Part shown: in pieces, positions 7,544 through 16,450 of the stretch | How positions within the stretch are numbered: the first letter of the stretch is position 1 | How the letters are laid out: the number at the start of each line of letters is the position of its first letter | DNA from: Chitinophagaceae bacterium | GTDB taxonomy: Bacteria; Bacteroidota; Bacteroidia; Chitinophagales; Chitinophagaceae | Direction of reading: 5' to 3' | Assembly: GCA_947448685.1 (NCBI GenBank) | Contig: CANFOP010000002.1 | Location: 1-55,773, forward strand | Length of the DNA: 55,773 nucleotides | The notes under the pieces: model-generated | Told to the model about the DNA's origin: nothing | Databases searched by the model: none | What the model saw: the letters and a program-made list of their open reading frames with translations, nothing else | Program-made: the position numbers and the translations under genes

Positions 7544-9587
7544 AGTTGGTTTTTTTCATCGCCTCCAACTGATTTGTAAGTTCAAACATTTTGTCTCTTA
7601 ACCTTGCCGCTTCCATAAAGTCAAGGTTTTTTGCCACTTTTTCCATTTCTTTCTTTGTTTTTGCAATTGCTTTTTCCAATTGGGGTATGGTTGAATATTG
7701 TTGTTCTTCTTCTGCAGCTAATGAAATGGAAGCAACTTCGTTTTGAATGGCATAAGGATTGGATGGATCATATCCTTTCACATCCAACACGCTTCCTTGT
7801 GCCATTACCTGATCTTTGCTTTTTTGGATGGTTATAGGGGTGATGTTATGTTTAATGTTGTATGCGATTTGCTTTTCTCTTCTTCGCTGCGTTTCATCCA
7901 TTGTTTTTTGCATGCTGGCGGTAATTTTATCGGCATAAAAAATTACCTTACCATTTGCATTTCTGGCGGCACGTCCTGCCGTCTGAGTTAAGCTTCTTTC
8001 ATTTCGGAGAAATCCTTCTTTGTCTGCGTCCATGATGGCAACCAACGATACTTCGGGCAAGTCGAGTCCTTCTCTGAGTAGGTTTACTCCCACCAAAACA
8101 TCAATAATGCCGAGACGAAGTTCCCTTAAAATTTCTACTCTTTCCAATGTGTTCACATCGCTGTGGATATACTTGGCTTTTATGTTGATGCGACCGAAAT
8201 AGGTGTTCATTTCTTCTGCCATACGCTTTGTTAATGTGGTTACCAAAACGCGTTCACCTTTGGTTATTCTGTTGTCAATTTCTTCCAGCAGATCATCAAT
8301 TTGATTTAATGTAGGTCTCACTTCAATGGGAGGGTCCAGCAGTCCGGTTGGTCTCACCACTTGTTCTACTACTACTCCATCGCATTTTTGCAATTCATAT
8401 TCTCCGGGTGTGGCAGATACAAAAATGATTTGGTCGGTGATATTTTCAAATTCATTAAAATTCTGAGGACGATTATCCATGGCCGATGGCAGTCTGAATC
8501 CATAATCGACCAGCACGAGTTTTCGGCTTCTGTCACCGCCATACATACCGCTGATTTGCGGAATGGTTTGGTGGCTTTCATCAATGATGGTAAGAAAATC
8601 TTTAGGAAAATAATCAATCAGACAGAAAGGTCTGGTGCCGGGCTTCCTTCTATCGAAAAAGCGGGAATAGTTTTCAATGCCTGTACAGTATCCAAGTTCC
8701 CTGATCATTTCCAGATCATAACTAACGCGTTCGCTTATACGCTGAGCCTCCAATAACTTACCTGCACTTTTGAAATAGGCTACCTGGGCTGCACATTCAT
8801 CTTGTATTTCATTGATTACCTGAGCCATCATATCTTTCGGAGCGAGGTATAAATTGGCTGGAAAAATTGCAGCATTGTCAACTATGCCAATTCTTTTTCC
8901 TGTGGAGAGTTCCAGCGTTTCAATGCTTTCGATCTCATCTCCGAAGAAACAAATTCTGTATCCAAAATCAACATAAGGCAAATTAATGTCTATCGTATCT
9001 CCATTTACCCTGAAAGTGCCTCTGCTAAATTCTACTTGACTTCGGTGATACAGCGAGTTTACCAATGAGTGAAGAAAACCTTGTCTTGAAATAACATCTC
9101 CGGTTTTAATGCGAATGATGCCATTTTCATATTCTGTAGGGTTTCCCATACCATAAATACAACTTACACTTGCTACGATGACAATGTCTCTTCTTCCACT
9201 CAGCAATTGGGCAGTAGCTTGTAGTCTAAGTTTATCCAGTTCTTCGTTTATGCTTAGGTCTTTTTCTATGTATGTATTGGAAACCGGCAAGTATGCCTCC
9301 GGTTGATAGTAATCATAATAAGAAACAAAATACCCAACTGCGTTGTCGGGAAAAAACTGTTTGAACTCCCCATACAACTGCGCCACCAGTGTTTTGTTAT
9401 GCGTTAATACTAAAGTGGGTCTCTGCAAATGCTGAATCACATTTGCCATCGTAAATGTCTTCCCACTTCCAGTAACGCCCAGTAAAGTCTGATATCTTTC
9501 TCCGTCTAAAATGCCCTTGGTTAATTGTTGGATGGCACCTGGCTGATCACCTGCTGGATTATATTCTGAAACTAATTTAAAAGGCAT
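7542..9587 (-). CDS. uvrB: Excinuclease ABC subunit B
   Basis: A 681-residue protein of typical length. It has Walker A GVTGSGKT at 37-44, the beta-hairpin segment YYDYYQPEAY used for damage verification, the DEAD-like motif IIDESH, helicase motif VSATPG, and the C-terminal GRAARN motif VI. It ends with a UVR domain (about 635-675) that contacts UvrC. UvrB loads onto lesions with UvrA and recruits UvrC in nucleotide excision repair. No uvrA or uvrC is in the window. The start ATG at 9587 gives the standard N-terminus MPFKLVSEYNPAGDQP. Confidence 0.98.
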   Translation of the reverse strand: MPFKLVSEYNPAGDQPGAIQQLTKGILDGERYQTLLGVTGSGKTFTMANVIQHLQRPTLVLTHNKTLVAQLYGEFKQFFPDNAVGYFVSYYDYYQPEAYLPVSNTYIEKDLSINEELDKLRLQATAQLLSGRRDIVIVASVSCIYGMGNPTEYENGIIRIKTGDVISRQGFLHSLVNSLYHRSQVEFSRGTFRVNGDTIDINLPYVDFGYRICFFGDEIESIETLELSTGKRIGIVDNAAIFPANLYLAPKDMMAQVINEIQDECAAQVAYFKSAGKLLEAQRISERVSYDLEMIRELGYCTGIENYSRFFDRRKPGTRPFCLIDYFPKDFLTIIDESHQTIPQISGMYGGDRSRKLVLVDYGFRLPSAMDNRPQNFNEFENITDQIIFVSATPGEYELQKCDGVVVEQVVRPTGLLDPPIEVRPTLNQIDDLLEEIDNRITKGERVLVTTLTKRMAEEMNTYFGRINIKAKYIHSDVNTLERVEILRELRLGIIDVLVGVNLLREGLDLPEVSLVAIMDADKEGFLRNERSLTQTAGRAARNANGKVIFYADKITASMQKTMDETQRRREKQIAYNIKHNITPITIQKSKDQVMAQGSVLDVKGYDPSNPYAIQNEVASISLAAEEEQQYSTIPQLEKAIAKTKKEMEKVAKNLDFMEAARLRDKMFELTNQLEAMKKTN

Positions 9588-9706
9588 GTTTTTTTCGCTT
9601 GAGTAAAATTAGACAAAACTCTAATAGCCTGATTGATTTAAATGAGTGTATTTCATGAAGTTTCATTTGCAAATCATTGATTTAACAAGTAATTGCTCGA
9701 ATAACC

Positions 9707-9736
9707 TTGCAAACCGACCAAAAATCGTTACCTTTG
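9707..9736 (+). promoter_or_regulatory. Bacteroidetes-type promoter of bipA/typA
   Basis: A -33 TTG (9707-9709) and a perfect -7 box TACCTTTG (9729-9736) are separated by 19 bases, matching the Bacteroidetes primary sigma-factor consensus. It implies a leader of roughly 65-70 bases before the ATG at 9810. Confidence 0.75.
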
Positions 9737-9809
9737 CGCGTCAAAAAACAGTCCTTAGTTTAAAAAATAAAAACACTACTACTGACTGTCACATTACAAA
9801 AACAATCAA

Positions 9810-11618
9810 ATGAATATTCGCAACATCGCAATTATTGCTCACGTAGATCACGGAAAAACCACATTAGTAGACAAGATTTTACACGCAACCAAAGTTTTTA
9901 GAGAAAACCAGGAGACGGGAGAATTGATAATGGACAGTAATGATCTGGAGAGAGAAAGGGGAATTACTATTTTCAGTAAAAATGTTTCTGTAACATATAA
10001 AGACGTAAAAATCAATGTTATTGATACTCCGGGTCACTCGGATTTTGGAGGTGAAGTAGAAAGGGTATTAAAAATGGCAGACGGCGTATTGTTGTTGGTC
10101 GATGCTTTTGAAGGTCCAATGCCCCAAACTCGTTTCGTATTACAAAAGGCATTGGCGCTTGGATTGCGCCCAATAGTGGTGATTAATAAAGTGGATAAGC
10201 CAAACTGTCGTCCTGACGAAGTGCACGATGCCGTATTTGAATTGTTTTTCAATCTTGATGCTACGGAAGAACAACTAGATTTTCCTACCTTCTACGGATC
10301 TGGAAAGAATGGATGGTTCAATGATTCATTGACACCTATTGACAATATTGCTCCATTATTGGACGGAATTATAAAATTTGTACCTGAGCCTAAGGCAAAT
10401 CAAGGAACGTCTCAGATGCAAATCACTTCATTGGATTACTCTTCATTTTTAGGAAGAATAGCCGTGGGAAAAGTGGCCAGAGGAAGTTTAAAAGAAAATC
10501 AACAGATTTCATTGGTACAGGCCGACGGCACAATAAAGAAAATGAGAATTAAAGAATTGTATGTGTTTGAAGGAATGGGTAAGAAAAAAGCAGAAGAGGT
10601 TTTTGCGGGTGATATCTGTGCTGTAGTAGGGTTGGATGATTTTAATATTGGTGATACCATTGCAGATATTGATAATCCTGAAGCATTGCCGGTTATCAGT
10701 GTTGATGAGCCAACAATGAGTATGCTTTTTGGCATCAACAACTCACCATTTTTTGGCAAAGAGGGGAAATTTGTAACAAGCCGACATTTGCGTGATCGTT
10801 TGTTTAAAGAAACAGAAAAAAATCTTGCATTACGTGTGGAAGATTCAGACAGTGCTGATAGCTTTTTGGTTTATGGTCGCGGTATTCTCCATTTGGGAAT
10901 ACTTATTGAAACCATGAGGAGAGAGGGTTTTGAGCTAACAATTGGTCAGCCTCAAGTGCTGGTAAAACATATTGATGGGAAAAAACATGAGCCATATGAA
11001 AATCTGGTGGTGGATGTTCCTGCTGAATACAGCGGAAAGGTAATTGATATGGTTACTCAACGTAAAGGTGAAATGCTGATTATGGAAACCAAAGGTGAAA
11101 TGCAGCACCTGGAATTTGAAATTCCATCAAGAGGATTGATAGGATTGAGAAGCAATATGTTGACCAATACCGCAGGAGAAGCCGTAATGGCTCATCGTTT
11201 CCTGGAATACAAACCATGGAAAGGACCTATTCCCGGAAGAAATAATGGTGTGCTCTTATCTAAAACAACAGAAAAAACAACCGCCTATTCCATTGATAAA
11301 TTGCAAGACAGAGGAAGGTTCTTTGTTGATCCGGGGGATGATGTATATGCAGGCCAAATCATTGCAGAGCATATTAAGCCGGGCGACTTGGTAGTGAATG
11401 CTACTGAGGCCAAAAAACTGACTAACCACAGGGCAAGTGGAAGCGATGATGCCAGCCGCGCCGCTCCTAAAATTTTAATGACATTGGAAGAATGCATGGA
11501 ATATATTCAACAGGATGAATGCATTGAAGTGACGCCTAAAAACATTCGTCTCAGAAAAACAATTTTAAATGAAGATGAAAGGAAGCGTGTAAGTAAATCG
11601 ATGTCACAAGAAGCTTAA
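9810..11618 (+). CDS. typA: Ribosome-associated translational GTPase BipA/TypA
   Basis: A 602-residue translational GTPase of standard BipA length. The G-domain has G1 AHVDHGKTT (10-18), switch regions including RGITI, G3 DTPGHSD and G4 NKVDK. Domains II, III and V follow, and a BipA-specific C-terminal domain has the family motifs RGLIGLRS and DPGDDVY. BipA binds ribosomes and supports 50S assembly and growth under stress or cold. It is transcribed alone from a clear promoter and ends at a strong terminator. Confidence 0.97.
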   Translation: MNIRNIAIIAHVDHGKTTLVDKILHATKVFRENQETGELIMDSNDLERERGITIFSKNVSVTYKDVKINVIDTPGHSDFGGEVERVLKMADGVLLLVDAFEGPMPQTRFVLQKALALGLRPIVVINKVDKPNCRPDEVHDAVFELFFNLDATEEQLDFPTFYGSGKNGWFNDSLTPIDNIAPLLDGIIKFVPEPKANQGTSQMQITSLDYSSFLGRIAVGKVARGSLKENQQISLVQADGTIKKMRIKELYVFEGMGKKKAEEVFAGDICAVVGLDDFNIGDTIADIDNPEALPVISVDEPTMSMLFGINNSPFFGKEGKFVTSRHLRDRLFKETEKNLALRVEDSDSADSFLVYGRGILHLGILIETMRREGFELTIGQPQVLVKHIDGKKHEPYENLVVDVPAEYSGKVIDMVTQRKGEMLIMETKGEMQHLEFEIPSRGLIGLRSNMLTNTAGEAVMAHRFLEYKPWKGPIPGRNNGVLLSKTTEKTTAYSIDKLQDRGRFFVDPGDDVYAGQIIAEHIKPGDLVVNATEAKKLTNHRASGSDDASRAAPKILMTLEECMEYIQQDECIEVTPKNIRLRKTILNEDERKRVSKSMSQEA

Positions 11619-11633
11619 TCGCAAAAAATATAG

Positions 11634-11660
11634 AGTCCGCTGTTTCAGCGGACTTTTTTG
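11634..11660 (+). terminator. Rho-independent terminator of typA
   Basis: A 9-bp GC-rich stem (11634-11642 with 11646-11654), a 3-base loop and a run of six T, 15 bases after the typA stop. Confidence 0.9.
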
Positions 11661-11669
11661 TTAATATAC

Positions 11670-11677
11670 TATCTTTG
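11670..11677 (+). promoter_or_regulatory. Candidate -7 promoter box (TATCTTTG) at a nearly leaderless gene
   Basis: Exact TAnnTTTG match ending about 5 bases before the GTG at 11682. If used, transcription would begin at or beside the start codon. No -33 TTG at normal spacing, because the typA terminator occupies that place. Confidence 0.4.
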
Positions 11678-11681
11678 ATTT

Positions 11682-11906
11682 GTGAAAAAACAATTGTTTA
11701 TACTATTTATTGCTGTTATTGTTTTGATGTTACCATCGATTATTCATGCGCAATGTTCCATGTGCACAAAAACAGCCTCACAACTTGGAGAAAAGCCCGC
11801 ATTAGGCTTGAATAAAGGTATCATATATCTGATGTTGACACCTTTGGTGATAATGTCTGTGATTGCTTACAGGTGGTGGAAGGGGGAGAGAAAGATAGAA
11901 AAATAG
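11682..11906 (+). CDS. Small membrane protein with QCSMC motif
   Basis: A 74-residue protein with a GTG start. It has an N-terminal signal/transmembrane segment ending IIHAQ, then CSMC (a CxxC pair), a short loop with GLNKGIIYL, and a second transmembrane helix before a charged tail (WWKGERK). The architecture, a QC(S/A)MC pair followed by LNxGI(I/L)YLM and a C-terminal helix, recurs in small uncharacterised Bacteroidetes proteins as far as I recall. The CxxC would face the periplasm and could bind metal or undergo redox. It has its own -7 box just after the typA terminator. No function is assigned. Confidence 0.7.
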   Translation: MKKQLFILFIAVIVLMLPSIIHAQCSMCTKTASQLGEKPALGLNKGIIYLMLTPLVIMSVIAYRWWKGERKIEK

Positions 11907-11957
11907 GCTTCTGAATGCAATCATCCCAAATGTTTAACTAAACCACCTTGAATTTTT

Positions 11958-12941
11958 TTGATGAGCAGAAATAATCGGGTACTGAAAAATATTCTTTATA
12001 AGATAGTAGTTGTTTTTTACCATTTCAACTATCAACTAAAAAAGAAGTTTAAAAAAAAATCATCTGCCAAAAGAATTTTAATTGGTTGCCTCCAATTTAA
12101 TGGATACACCGGATCTGAATTGTATGTTTTTGAACTTGCCAAAAAACTTGTACAAGAAAATTGGGAAGTTTTTATTGTTGCCAAAACAGTGGGAAATCCG
12201 CTGAGAAAAAAAATAAAAAAAATAGGAGTCAGTGTATATAAATTGAAATATTGCCCGGTTTTTTTAAAATTTGACATTCTACATTGTCAACATAAACCAA
12301 TTACAGAGAAACTTATTGAACTATTTCCCAACACGCCAAAAGTTTGTACAATACATTCAGAAATAATCGAATTAGAAAACCCCGTTATTCATCACTCCAT
12401 AAAAAAATATATTGCTGTCCGGCCTGAAATTAAAACCAAATTAATTGAAACCGATTGCATAAAAGCGGATGCTATTGAAATAATTTATAACCCAATAGAT
12501 GACAGCAGGTTTAATTCAACCCAATCTGCACATGGTGGTTATACTCTTTTCGTTGGGACTCTCGATAAATTAAGGCAAAATGCTATTTTTGATCTTGTTT
12601 CATCCACCCAGAAAGAAAACAAACAATTATGGGTTGTTGGAAAAAACCATTCGAATTATTTAGATGAACTAAAATCCAATCACCACGTTCATTATTTCGA
12701 AGAAACAGAAGAAGTTGAAAAATTTGTAATTAATTGTAATGAAACAGCAGGAATCAAACTCGGAAGAACAACGATTGAGGGTTGGTTTTGTGGTAAACCT
12801 TGTTGGATGTATGATGTAGATTCCAATGGATTAATTTTAAAAAAGGAACTTACCTATCCGCCCAATAATTTAAACATTTACAGAAGTCACACAGTAATAA
12901 AACAAATCATACATTTATATTTAAACGCTATCAAGAAATGA
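11958..12941 (+). CDS. GT-B fold glycosyltransferase (GT4-like)
   Basis: A 327-residue protein with a basic N-terminal segment, then a GT-B N-terminal domain (RILIGCLQF, NGYTGSELYVFELAKKL at about 48-64, where GT4 enzymes carry a glycine loop). A central LFVGTLDKLRQ strand starts the nucleotide-sugar domain, and TIEGWFCGKPCWMYD is a GT4-like acceptor/UDP-binding region. The canonical E-x(7)-E is only partly recognisable. It opens a run of glycan genes and overlaps the WecB-like gene by 4 bases (ATGA), so the two are coupled. Donor and acceptor are unknown; start at 11958 or at the next Met codon 11961. Confidence 0.72.
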   Translation: MMSRNNRVLKNILYKIVVVFYHFNYQLKKKFKKKSSAKRILIGCLQFNGYTGSELYVFELAKKLVQENWEVFIVAKTVGNPLRKKIKKIGVSVYKLKYCPVFLKFDILHCQHKPITEKLIELFPNTPKVCTIHSEIIELENPVIHHSIKKYIAVRPEIKTKLIETDCIKADAIEIIYNPIDDSRFNSTQSAHGGYTLFVGTLDKLRQNAIFDLVSSTQKENKQLWVVGKNHSNYLDELKSNHHVHYFEETEEVEKFVINCNETAGIKLGRTTIEGWFCGKPCWMYDVDSNGLILKKELTYPPNNLNIYRSHTVIKQIIHLYLNAIKK

Positions 12942-13921
12942 TACTTTTCTGCTACGGAACAAGGCCTGAATATATCAAAATAAAAAAATTAATTGAGTTA
13001 TCCGGAAACTTGCCTCATAAAATATTGTTTGTCAGTCAACATAAAGATATTGCTGTTGGGAATTATGATTATAAAATTGAGATTGAAAACGGAGAAAATC
13101 GACTGGATGCAATCATTAAATCAATTTTAACTGATAAAATCGAGCATGTATTTAAGGGGATTAATTACGTATTGGTTCAAGGAGACACAGCCACTTCTTT
13201 TGGATTGGCGCTTGCAGCATATCATCGTGAAATTAAAATTATTCATCTCGAAGCAGGCTTAAGGACTTATGACAATAAGAATCCTTATCCTGAAGAAGCA
13301 TACAGGCAATTTACCAGCAGCATTGCAGATATTCATTTATGTCCAACAACACTGAACAGGGATAATCTATTGAAGGAAAATGTACAGGGACAAATTCATG
13401 TTGTAGGCAATACGGTCATAGATAATTTGAATGATGACAATATAGTTTACGAGAATATTGTACTCATTACACTTCATAGAAGAGAAAATCATAAGGATAT
13501 TGTCAATTGGTTTACAGAGTTAAACAAATTAGCTAAAAACCATCCGGATATTCGGTTTATTTTACCCATTCACCCCAATCCGAATGTATTCAATCATAAA
13601 AATATTTTAACAAACGTAGAAGTAATTGACCCTGTTAGCCATGAACAATTTATTGAATTAATGAAAAGAGTCAAACTGATAATATCAGATAGTGGAGGAA
13701 TTCAGGAAGAAGCCTCCTTTTTAAAGAAAAAAGTGATTGTGTGTAGAAAGAAAACCGAAAGAGTTGAATCAATTAATAAAAATTCTTTTTTGTGTGAAGA
13801 GCCAAATCAACTGGAAAAAATATTTGAAAAATTAATCAATGACTACGAGGTGAATTATCCCAGCCCTTACGGAGATGGAAAGTCTTCAGAAAAAATTCTA
13901 CAAATCCTGTCTCAGTTATAA
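12938..13921 (+). CDS. UDP-N-acetylglucosamine 2-epimerase-like protein (WecB family, non-hydrolysing)
   Basis: A 327-residue GT-B-like epimerase. Conserved sites are GTRPE (7-11), QGDTATS (81-87), HLEAGLRT (103-110), PEEAYRQ (118-124), LHRREN and SDSGGIQEE. By alignment from memory these include the Asp, two Glu and His used by E. coli WecB to interconvert UDP-GlcNAc and UDP-ManNAc. It is shorter than usual WecB (about 370). It is coupled to the preceding glycosyltransferase and followed 15 bases later by a GT-D gene, so it probably supplies a ManNAc-type donor for a surface glycan. Confidence 0.85.
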   Translation: MILFCYGTRPEYIKIKKLIELSGNLPHKILFVSQHKDIAVGNYDYKIEIENGENRLDAIIKSILTDKIEHVFKGINYVLVQGDTATSFGLALAAYHREIKIIHLEAGLRTYDNKNPYPEEAYRQFTSSIADIHLCPTTLNRDNLLKENVQGQIHVVGNTVIDNLNDDNIVYENIVLITLHRRENHKDIVNWFTELNKLAKNHPDIRFILPIHPNPNVFNHKNILTNVEVIDPVSHEQFIELMKRVKLIISDSGGIQEEASFLKKKVIVCRKKTERVESINKNSFLCEEPNQLEKIFEKLINDYEVNYPSPYGDGKSSEKILQILSQL

Positions 13922-13936
13922 AGAAATTTTTTAAAA

Positions 13937-14707
13937 ATGAGCAAGTTAAAACACTATATTTCTTTTTTTTTTCAGCGATTAACTCCCCCTAAAAAAGATT
14001 TTAAAAAAGAATTTTATCGAATTGTTAATTTGGTTGATTCAAATAAGTCTTTTTGTTTTTTGCGATTTGGCGACGGTGAATTGATGATAATGAACAACGA
14101 AATCGTTGATAAAGAAACACAGGCATTCAAAGTCGACAAGTGGACTTCTTCTGGCCATAATAAATTAGGGTCAGAATTAAAAAAAGTAATTTCGATTTCA
14201 GATAAAAATTGGATATTCGGAATTCCTTGCAAATGCTGTAATAACAAGTGTAAAAAAGAGTATCTGAAATTATTGAAGTCAGATAAAGAGCAGATTACTT
14301 ATGCAAATCTATTTATCAATTCAAATTATCCTCATTTCAAAAAATGGATAGAGAATTTAAACAGGAATGTGGTCTTAATTGCAAACGAAGTCGGAAAAAA
14401 CAATGCGTATCCATTTACTGTTTTAAAATATATACCGATACCTGATGACTGTGTCAATTATTTCGAGAATAATGAAAAGGTGTTCATACAAAATTTGAAA
14501 GAATCTGTCAAGGACTTTAGTAATCAGTTGTTTTTTATTTCTGCAGGACCTTTATCTGAAGCCATTATTTATTACTTATACTCAGAAAATCCTTCCAATA
14601 CATACATTGACTTAGGTTCTAGTTTGGACGAATACGTTCATAAAAATACAACCAGGCCGTATATGATTGAGGGTAGTATTTACAATAAAAGAGTTTGTAT
14701 ATTTTAA
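13937..14707 (+). CDS. GT-D fold glycosyltransferase (DUF1792-like)
   Basis: A 256-residue protein with FLRFGDGEL at 41-49; the (R)FGDGE sequence is the hallmark of the GT-D/DUF1792 fold first described for streptococcal serine-rich-repeat glycosylation, where the DGE acidic residues bind metal and nucleotide sugar. Later segments FFISAGPLSEAIIYYL and YIDLGSSLDEY also fit the family. A Cys cluster CKCCNNKCKK (about 98-107) is unusual. The preceding two genes are on the same strand and closely spaced, so it likely works on the same glycan. Acceptor unknown. Confidence 0.78.
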   Translation: MSKLKHYISFFFQRLTPPKKDFKKEFYRIVNLVDSNKSFCFLRFGDGELMIMNNEIVDKETQAFKVDKWTSSGHNKLGSELKKVISISDKNWIFGIPCKCCNNKCKKEYLKLLKSDKEQITYANLFINSNYPHFKKWIENLNRNVVLIANEVGKNNAYPFTVLKYIPIPDDCVNYFENNEKVFIQNLKESVKDFSNQLFFISAGPLSEAIIYYLYSENPSNTYIDLGSSLDEYVHKNTTRPYMIEGSIYNKRVCIF

Positions 14708-14757
14708 ACAAAAAATCAGATTAGACTCTAAAATTCAAAAACCGTAAACTATATTCT

Positions 14758-15522
14758 ATGAATTTTTCTGAAGATGTTACCGTTGTATTAAATGGCTTCA
14801 AAAGGTCAAAACATTTTAAGACACAACTGGAAGCCATAAAAAATCAGACAGTTGAACCAAAAGAAATTATGTTGTGGCAAAATCATGCCGAGTCTTTTTC
14901 TTCAAGACTTGTTAAGCAGACAACGCATGCTTCTTGTAATAAAAACCTGGGAGTTTGGGCCAGATTTGCGTACGCATTAAACGCAACGACAGAATTCGTA
15001 TGTGTTTTTGACGACGATACGATTCCTGGAAAAAGGTGGCTGGAAAATTGTTTAACAACTATCAAAACATCGAACGGTCTTTTGGGCACCATTGGAGTTA
15101 ATTTCAAAACACATACAGCCTATTTGCCAATAGAAAGACATGGATGGGCAAACCCTAATGAAAAAACTGTTCAGGTTGATATAGTGGGACATTCCTGGTT
15201 TTTCAGGAGAGAATGGCTTTCTGCTTTTTGGAGAGAATTACCCGACCTAAACCAGTCTAAATTGGTTGGCGAAGACATGCATTTTTCATATACACTAAAA
15301 AAATATCTTGGATTAAACACCTACGTTCCCCCACATCCTATTCATGACAAATCAATGTGGGGAAGTGAACCTGACAGTGCATGGAAAATTGGTCAGGACA
15401 AATCAGCCATATCCATGAATTCTTCTAACATGGAAATAATGTCTGCAACCTATGTTGATTATATTAAAAAGGGTTTCAATCCAGATAATTTTGAAAAAAG
15501 CATTTCAAAGCACAATCAATAA
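14758..15522 (+). CDS. GT-A family glycosyltransferase (GT2-like)
   Basis: A 254-residue GT-A protein: VTVVLNGFKR start, a metal-binding FDDDTIPGKRWL (DDD at 85-87), and a GEDMHFSYTLKKYLG acceptor/catalytic region near residue 177. Many members with the DDDTIPG and GEDMH motifs are found in polysaccharide clusters. There is no membrane segment, so it acts at the cytoplasmic face. It ends the plus-strand run of four glycan genes and overlaps the convergent GT2 gene by 7 bases. Confidence 0.8.
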   Translation: MNFSEDVTVVLNGFKRSKHFKTQLEAIKNQTVEPKEIMLWQNHAESFSSRLVKQTTHASCNKNLGVWARFAYALNATTEFVCVFDDDTIPGKRWLENCLTTIKTSNGLLGTIGVNFKTHTAYLPIERHGWANPNEKTVQVDIVGHSWFFRREWLSAFWRELPDLNQSKLVGEDMHFSYTLKKYLGLNTYVPPHPIHDKSMWGSEPDSAWKIGQDKSAISMNSSNMEIMSATYVDYIKKGFNPDNFEKSISKHNQ

Positions 15523-16430
15523 TTGGGTTTGAAAAACATTTTGATACAGTATAAAAATTTTCTGTAATCAGGTTTATTTTTAATAATCAACAATTCTTCT
15601 TTGTGTTTAAAAAAGAAAATACATCTTTTCAAACTTAACTTATGATGGAATAATTCAATCATTTCTTTCAGCATCACCTTGGTGTAGCCATTTGTAATGG
15701 GAGCATTCAAACAAACTTTCAGTTCATTCAGTTTGATATTAAACTTTTCGGACTTCGTTTTTTTATTTTTTTTATTTTTAGATTTCTCCATTCCGACTGT
15801 ATTATTTTGATGCTGTCTGTATTTAACAAGCGGAATATTTATAAATTTAATTCCATTGCCAGCAGCAGCACAAAAACTTATCCATCTGTCAAACATAATT
15901 TCATTTGGAATAGGAAGAATATTCTTAATGAAGTCATTTCTTAACATAATAGAATGACCGGGTACACAATTTCCCATTAAAAAAGGAATACCGGTATGAT
16001 AGGTATCCATGTTCATGAACATAGACATTTTTTTATTGAGGGAAACCCCTCTTTCATTTACCAACTCTGAATCAGAATATATGGCATCTTCATTTTCAAT
16101 ATTTTTTAATAAAAGCTCAATTTTATTTTCCTCCCATATATCATCCTGATCTGCTATAGCAATAAATTGTCCGATACAATTTTCAAAAGAATGTTGGAAT
16201 GTTTCGTTCACACCTCGGTTGGCATGATTGATAAAAAGGCTTATTTGTTTGTTTTTTGATTGAAGTTCTTTTAAAATCAATTGCGTATTGTCAGTTGAGC
16301 AATCATCCGTAATAATAATCTCGATGTTTTTATAGGATTGATTTAATATACTGTTTATTTGATCTAAAATAAATTTTTCCCCGTTGTATGTTGCCATTGC
16401 AATCGAAACCAGCGGATTTTGTAAATGCAT
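15516..16430 (-). CDS. Glycosyltransferase family 2 (rhamnosyl/glucosyltransferase-like)
   Basis: A 304-residue GT2 enzyme with VSIAMATYNG at the N-terminus, TDDCSTD (41-47), and DQDDIW (94-99) as the DxD-type metal site. GHSIMLR and FDRWIS form the acceptor region. A very basic KSKNKKNKKTKSEK stretch near residue 220 is probably a flexible surface segment that may bind membranes. It is 20 bases downstream of meaB and may share its transcript. Sugar specificity cannot be read from sequence. Confidence 0.86.
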   Translation of the reverse strand: MHLQNPLVSIAMATYNGEKFILDQINSILNQSYKNIEIIITDDCSTDNTQLILKELQSKNKQISLFINHANRGVNETFQHSFENCIGQFIAIADQDDIWEENKIELLLKNIENEDAIYSDSELVNERGVSLNKKMSMFMNMDTYHTGIPFLMGNCVPGHSIMLRNDFIKNILPIPNEIMFDRWISFCAAAGNGIKFINIPLVKYRQHQNNTVGMEKSKNKKNKKTKSEKFNIKLNELKVCLNAPITNGYTKVMLKEMIELFHHKLSLKRCIFFFKHKEELLIIKNKPDYRKFLYCIKMFFKPNY

Positions 16431-16450
16431 GAATTATGTTTTAAGTCTAA

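Noticed and set aside
8361-8756. 131-codon plus-strand open frame inside uvrB
   Set aside because: It lies fully antisense to a well-conserved uvrB region, with no start context or recognisable product; shadow of the real gene.
11634-11660. Possible attenuator controlling the small CSMC gene
   Set aside because: The hairpin with T run fits a simple typA terminator; no leader peptide or alternative pairing was seen.
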